Source: Gammaproteobacteria bacterium
GTDB lineage: Bacteria; Pseudomonadota; Gammaproteobacteria; Competibacterales; Competibacteraceae
NCBI GenBank assembly: GCA_003562535.1
Contig: PWUP01000141.1
Span: forward strand, 1-9,640
Direction: 5' to 3'
Length of the DNA: 9,640 nucleotides
Below are positions 6,843 through 9,640 of the stretch, piece by piece (position 1 is the first letter of the stretch; every line of letters begins with the position of its first letter). The notes under the pieces are model-generated. The model was given only the letters and a program-made list of their open reading frames with translations, searched no databases and was not told the DNA's origin. The position numbers and the translations under genes are program-made.

Positions 6843-8027
6843 CTATGACGCAGGCTCACAGCACACCATTGTGCGCAAAATGTGTTCATACACTCGGCTC
6901 AGGGTGCATAAATCCGCTACCGCAACCCGCTCATTGACTTGATGAATACTGGCATTTACCGGGCCGAGCTCGATCACCTCAGCACCGGTGGGCGCGATAA
7001 AACGCCCGTCTGATGTACCGCCTGCGGTAGACAGCTCCGGACAATAGCCGCATTCGTGGTTGACCGCTGAGCTGACGGCTGTAGCCAGACGACCCGGTGT
7101 GCTCACAAATGGCCGCCCGGCAAGCCGCCATTGCAAACGGTGCGAGAAGTGTTGACCACTGCGCAGTTCTGCAGGTGCCAAACCGGCATCAATAAGCTGT
7201 TGAGTGCGGGTTTGCAGCGCGTCCACCGTGGATTCGGTGCAAAACCGAAAATTGAACTGTATCTCTATGCGATCTGGCACCACATTGTCGGCCCCAGTGC
7301 CGGCATGAATATTACTGATTTGAAATGATGTCGGTGGAAAAAACGCATTGCCCTGATCCCAAATTTCGCTCGCCAAAGCATCGATAATCGCCCCAGCCGC
7401 ATGAATGGGATTACGCACCTGCTGTGGATAGGCCACATGACCTTGAACCCCCTGAATCTCCAAGCATCCAGATAATGAACCGCGCCGCCCATTGCGCACG
7501 GCATCGCCAAGTTGCTGGTGGCTGGACGGCTCACCCAGCAGACAGGCATCGATAATCACTCCCTGCCCTTGCAGCCATTCCACCACCCTAGCCGTACCGT
7601 CCAAGGCTGGGCCTTCCTCATCACTGGTCACCAAAAAACCGATAGAACCTTGGTGGTCAGGCTCAGCCGTAATCAAGCGTTCACAGGCTGTGATCATCGC
7701 GGCCAGTGAGCCTTTCATATCCGCCGCACCACGTCCGTAGAGATAGCCTGCGCGCACGGTTGGTTCAAAGGGCGGCGAGTGCCAGTGCTCCAGTGGTCCG
7801 GCGGGTACCACATCGGTATGCCCGGCCAACACCAGTAGCGGTCTGGCTTTCCCCCGCTGCGCCCAGAAATTACTGACTTCGCCATAGGGCAGGTGCTGGA
7901 TGGTGAAATCCAAAGCCTGCAAGCGCTGGATCAGCACGTCTTGACAACCAGCGTCGTCTGGGGTCAGTGACGGACGGCGAATCAGGTCACAAGCCAGCGC
8001 CAGAGTCGGGTCGGTGGATGCCCCCAT
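6843..8027 (-). CDS. dapE: Succinyl-diaminopimelate desuccinylase
   Basis: Zinc enzyme of the M20 family that hydrolyses N-succinyl-LL-diaminopimelate to LL-diaminopimelate and succinate, in lysine and peptidoglycan synthesis. The metal and catalytic residues are all present: His70 (AGHTDVVPAG), Asp103 (GRGAADMKG), catalytic Glu137 and ligand Glu138 (TSDEEGPA), Glu166 (LLGEPSS) and His362 (NASIHQVNE). The first four stand at a constant +3 from the Haemophilus influenzae enzyme. The dimerisation lid holds GVQGHVAYPQQ; STAGGTSDGRF is also conserved. At 394 residues it is longer than the usual 375-380, with most of the extra length after residue 166. The start has GAGG 7 bases upstream, which lies inside the end of the dapD remnant whose stop is 2 bases away. 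Confidence 0.97.
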   Translation of the reverse strand: MGASTDPTLALACDLIRRPSLTPDDAGCQDVLIQRLQALDFTIQHLPYGEVSNFWAQRGKARPLLVLAGHTDVVPAGPLEHWHSPPFEPTVRAGYLYGRGAADMKGSLAAMITACERLITAEPDHQGSIGFLVTSDEEGPALDGTARVVEWLQGQGVIIDACLLGEPSSHQQLGDAVRNGRRGSLSGCLEIQGVQGHVAYPQQVRNPIHAAGAIIDALASEIWDQGNAFFPPTSFQISNIHAGTGADNVVPDRIEIQFNFRFCTESTVDALQTRTQQLIDAGLAPAELRSGQHFSHRLQWRLAGRPFVSTPGRLATAVSSAVNHECGYCPELSTAGGTSDGRFIAPTGAEVIELGPVNASIHQVNERVAVADLCTLSRVYEHILRTMVCCEPAS

Positions 8028-8029
8028 AA

Positions 8030-8140
8030 TTAAGCCTCACGCAGCAAGGCGTTAATACCGACTTTGGCGCGGGTTTTTTCATCCACTTGTTTAATGATCA
8101 CCGCGCAATACAAGGAATGGGAACCGTCATTAGCGGGCAT
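8030..8140 (-). pseudogene. dapD: 3' remnant of dapD (tetrahydrodipicolinate N-succinyltransferase)
   Basis: The 36 codons before dapE translate to a peptide containing SLYCAVIIKQVD, KTRAKVGIN and the end ALLREA. This closely matches the last stretch of DapD (in E. coli SLYCAVIVKKVD, KTRGKVGIN). The matching part starts at about codon 3; upstream the frame reads NFWSNC, which is not DapD, and reaches a stop at 8159-8161. The trimeric left-handed beta-helix catalytic part (over 200 residues) is absent, so this piece cannot be an enzyme. It does have an ATG at 8140 with TGGAG 7 bases upstream, so it may still be translated and coupled to dapE. An intact dapD must be elsewhere if the succinylase route is used. 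Confidence 0.85.
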
Positions 8141-8359
8141 GCAATTACTCCAGAAGTTTTAGGTTAGCGTGCGGCATAAGCCGGTGTGAGGCTGCGCAGT
8201 ACAGACACTTGGGTGGGGTTCATACAGGTCAAATAAATCGGCCCCGTGCTGGGTGTCAGCTTTCATTGTGCTCAAGCCTCAGTCAAGAATTGGGATGTTG
8301 TCATGGTGTCAGGATACAATAACTCGGTTTGTTCAGCGAAAAATAGGTTCAATACCCCC
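8141..8359. other. Unassigned junction sequence between dapD remnant and the toxin-antitoxin module
   Basis: 219 bases with no gene I can identify. On the minus strand a short open frame (ATG at 8223, stop at 8164-8166) would give a 19-residue peptide ending LRSLTPAYAAR, without a clear ribosome site. On the plus strand TACAAT at 8315-8320 is a possible -10 box for the following gene, with only a weak TTGGGA 19 bases upstream. No flanking direct repeats or terminal inverted repeats are obvious. Confidence 0.4.
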
Positions 8360-8659
8360 ATGCGCCTGACCTCCACCCAAATCACCGCAATCCGCGAAGT
8401 GGTTCACGACCAATGCGGGCCGCAAAGCCGAGTTCGCCTGTTTGGTTCGCGCCTAGACGATACCCAGCGCGGTGGGGACGTGGATCTGTTTGTCGAGTTG
8501 GATCATCCGATCGAGCGCCCCGCAGTACTTTCGGCTCAGCTCGCGGCCTTGATCAGTCGCCGCCTAGACGGACGATCGATCGACGTGGTACTTGCCGCAC
8601 CAAATCTCCCACGCAGCGCCGTCCACCGCGTCGCCGAGCAGCAGGGGCAAGAACTGTGA
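8360..8659 (+). CDS. mntA: MntA-like minimal nucleotidyltransferase antitoxin
   Basis: 99 residues. A minimal nucleotidyltransferase with the core RLFGSRLDDTQRGGDVDLFVEL: Gly29-Ser30, Asp40 and Asp42 as the metal-binding DxD, and Asp76 (SIDVVLA) as the third carboxylate. In the MntA-HepT (type VII) systems this enzyme uses ATP to AMPylate a tyrosine of the HEPN toxin and so silences it. The spacing between GS and DxD is 9 residues, one less than the usual 10, a variant I know from other members with the GSRxDD...GGDxDL form. I chose the ATG at 8360 because homology starts there; a GTG at 8246 would add 38 unrelated residues. The ribosome site is weak (AGG 13 bases upstream). Its stop overlaps the next start by 4 bases. 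Confidence 0.85.
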   Translation: MRLTSTQITAIREVVHDQCGPQSRVRLFGSRLDDTQRGGDVDLFVELDHPIERPAVLSAQLAALISRRLDGRSIDVVLAAPNLPRSAVHRVAEQQGQEL

Positions 8660-9159
8660 CCCTCGATCCGGAACAGCTTGATCGATTGCACTTCCTGAGC
8701 CGCGTCATCGAGCGCGAACTCAAGTATCTGCTGACCACGGATCGCCGAGTTTTCAGCGAACCCTTCGTGCCGGCACGAGCCAGTGGTCTACCTGACAATA
8801 TCGAAGAAGCTGAGCGGGTTGACGCCTTCGTGAGCCGATTCGGACGCCTGCAGGACACGCTGGGCGACAAACTGCTTCCGCTGTACTTACATGCTCTGGG
8901 AGAGCGCACAGGTGCAGCAATCGACAACCTTGATCGGGCTGAGAAACTCGGATTGATCCCGTCCAGCGACGACTGGATCGCCATGCGCAAGCTGCGCAAC
9001 AAAATGGTGCACGAATACATCGAGGACCCAATCACCCTAGCCGACGCGCTACAAGCCGGACACGATTACGTCCCGATATTGAGCAAAGTGGTCGCATACT
9101 TCCTGGCCGACATGCAAGCCCGCGGTTGGACAGCGTGGACATTCCGGCAGGCACGTTGA
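8656..9159 (+). CDS. hepT: HepT-like HEPN ribonuclease toxin
   Basis: 167 residues from a GTG that overlaps the mntA-like stop (GTGA), with GGGG 8 bases upstream. The chain is mostly helical. The HEPN catalytic motif R-x4-H-x-Y is Arg114-NKMV-His119-E-Tyr121 within MRKLRNKMVHEY; Tyr121 is the expected target for AMPylation by the partner. HEPN toxins of this kind cleave RNA, including tRNA ends, in the cytoplasm. It belongs to the longer subfamily (150-170 residues) rather than the 110-140 residue form. The last seven or so residues (near WTFRQAR) are encoded over a hicA remnant read in another frame, so the original C-terminus may have been changed. An upstream frame extending to 8413 is only an out-of-frame read-through of the mntA-like gene. 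Confidence 0.85.
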   Translation: MTLDPEQLDRLHFLSRVIERELKYLLTTDRRVFSEPFVPARASGLPDNIEEAERVDAFVSRFGRLQDTLGDKLLPLYLHALGERTGAAIDNLDRAEKLGLIPSSDDWIAMRKLRNKMVHEYIEDPITLADALQAGHDYVPILSKVVAYFLADMQARGWTAWTFRQAR

Positions 9160-9194
9160 ACAATGCCCTGAAACAAGCTGGACTCAAACAATAG
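9135..9194 (+). pseudogene. hicA: 3' remnant of hicA (mRNA interferase)
   Basis: In the frame one base behind hepT, the codons read VDIPAGTLNNALKQAGLKQ then TAG. This matches the C-terminal end of HicA toxins (D-I-P-x-G-T-L-x-x-x-L-K-Q-A-G-L), and the stop lies 8 bases before the hicB-like start, the expected hicA-hicB order. The RNA-binding and catalytic His part is missing, replaced by hepT. About 19 residues are too few for function. The match is from pattern only, hence moderate confidence. Confidence 0.7.
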
Positions 9195-9202
9195 GTGAAA
9201 TC

Positions 9203-9428
9203 ATGCAGTACGTTGTAATCATCGAAACAGACCCCACAAGCTGGGGCGCGCATGTGCCAGATCTTCCCGGTTGCGTAGCTGCGGCTGAAACGCGTGAAGA
9301 GCAAAAAACAGGTTCTCGCGATGATTCAGGAAACGATCAAATTTCATCTGGAAGGTCTGGTTGAAGATGGGCAGCAGATTCCTGAACCGCATTGCCAAAG
9401 CGAAGTAGTGCAGGTGAATGCTGCCTGA
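9203..9428 (+). pseudogene. hicB: HicB-like antitoxin, frameshifted at an A6 run
   Basis: The gene starts at ATG 9203 with AGGTGA upstream. The first part reads MQYVVIIETDPTSWGAHVPDLPGC, the typical HicB/UPF0150 beginning. After TREEQK the frame runs into unrelated sequence and stops at TGA 9363-9365. In the next frame the family continues without a gap: VLAMIQETIKFHLEGLVEDG, then IPEP and EVVQVNAA, ending at TGA 9426-9428. Removing one A from the run at 9303-9308 restores a continuous protein of about 74 residues, the normal length. With hicA also reduced to a tail, this is most simply a decaying module; a sequencing error or slippage at the A run is also possible. Confidence 0.8.
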
Positions 9429-9456
9429 CACCCCCCATAACCCCGATTATCTGATC

Positions 9457-9640
9457 ATGACCCCTACTCGACACAAATTGCCCATTGGTATCCAAACGTT
9501 CGCTAAACTGCGCAATGAACAGTGTTATTACGTTGATAAAACACCTCTGGCGCTGCAACTGATTAACGAAGGCAGTTATTATTTCCTCTCCCGCCCCCGG
9601 CGGTTTGGTAAATCGCTGCTGGTTGATACGCTGAAAGAAC
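9457..9640 (+). CDS. AAA-ATPase-like / PD-(D/E)XK-type protein, N-terminal part
   Basis: The first 61 residues of a gene that continues past the window. They read KLPIGIQTFAKLR, CYYVDKTPLALQLI, and YYFLSRPRRFGKSLLVDTLK, the last being the P-loop (GKS) region. This is the characteristic opening of the AAA-ATPase-like family (PF09820), which usually has a C-terminal PD-(D/E)XK nuclease-type domain (PF08011) and about 500-550 residues. Many paralogues occur in some gammaproteobacteria and anaerobes; their role is not established. I chose ATG 9457 because family members begin just before this point; an in-frame ATG at 9418 would overlap the hicB end and add 13 residues. Confidence 0.88.
   Translation, partial: MTPTRHKLPIGIQTFAKLRNEQCYYVDKTPLALQLINEGSYYFLSRPRRFGKSLLVDTLKE

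Noticed and set aside
8159..8220. Integron-type attC or attI core (GTTAGCG near 8164)
   Set aside because: The seven bases do not fit GTTRRRY fully, and no paired core or cassette structure is present.
8246..8359. N-terminal extension of the nucleotidyltransferase from a GTG at 8246
   Set aside because: The added 38 residues look unlike the family, and homology begins at the ATG at 8360.
8413..8655. Longer hepT reading frame beginning inside the nucleotidyltransferase gene
   Set aside because: It is Arg/Pro-rich out-of-frame translation of the upstream gene; the GTGA overlap with a good ribosome site gives the natural start.
8553..9035. Minus-strand Ser/Arg-rich open frame across mntA/hepT
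   Set aside because: Low-complexity antisense translation of two well-supported plus-strand genes.
1..9640. tRNA, rRNA or CRISPR array
   Set aside because: No cloverleaf, rRNA core sequence or regularly spaced repeat was seen on either strand.

Overview
The window looks like a gammaproteobacterial chromosome: a dense block of housekeeping genes on the minus strand (about 500-8030), bordered on the right by a short patch of accessory, partly decayed toxin-antitoxin and nuclease genes on the plus strand (about 8140-9640). The order ilvI-ilvH-ilvC-pssA, with rimI a little downstream, matches the arrangement I know from pseudomonads and relatives. The repeat at 498-540 and the AAA-ATPase-like/PD-(D/E)XK-type gene at the right edge fit a free-living, mobile-gene-rich member of that class. 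I cannot name the species.

Left edge (2-466, plus): the C-terminal tail of a large Hsp70-family protein. It converges on the minus-strand operon, with a perfect C/G-rich hairpin repeat between them.

Core operon (minus, 6659 down to 554): ilvI, ilvH, ilvC, pssA, a family-4 uracil-DNA glycosylase (UDG), rimI and a periplasmic aspartic protease are packed with gaps of 9-15 bases or one-base stop/start overlaps (about 20 bases before pssA if its ATG is used). They are probably one transcription unit combining branched-chain amino acid synthesis, phospholipid synthesis, DNA repair, ribosomal protein acetylation and envelope proteolysis. Two proteins stand out. The UDG occupies the position that holD (DNA polymerase III psi) has in Escherichia coli, directly before rimI, and its N-terminus resembles the psi peptide that contacts the clamp loader. 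It also has Ser where the third Fe-S cysteine is expected. The protease joins an STN-like domain to a retropepsin domain. The ilv upstream region (6660-6842) holds the dapE terminator, a possible promoter and overlapping inverted repeats.

Lysine segment (minus, 8140 down to 6843): intact dapE is preceded by only the last 35 or so codons of dapD, so the ancestral dapD-dapE pair was broken near 8140.

Accessory patch (plus, 8360-9640): an MntA-like nucleotidyltransferase and a HepT-like HEPN toxin overlap by 4 bases. The 3' end of hepT lies over a hicA remnant in another frame. A hicB gene follows with a frameshift at a run of six A, then the start of an AAA-ATPase-like protein that leaves the window. 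The patch is flanked by gene fragments (dapD tail, hicA tail), suggesting repeated insertion and deletion at one site.
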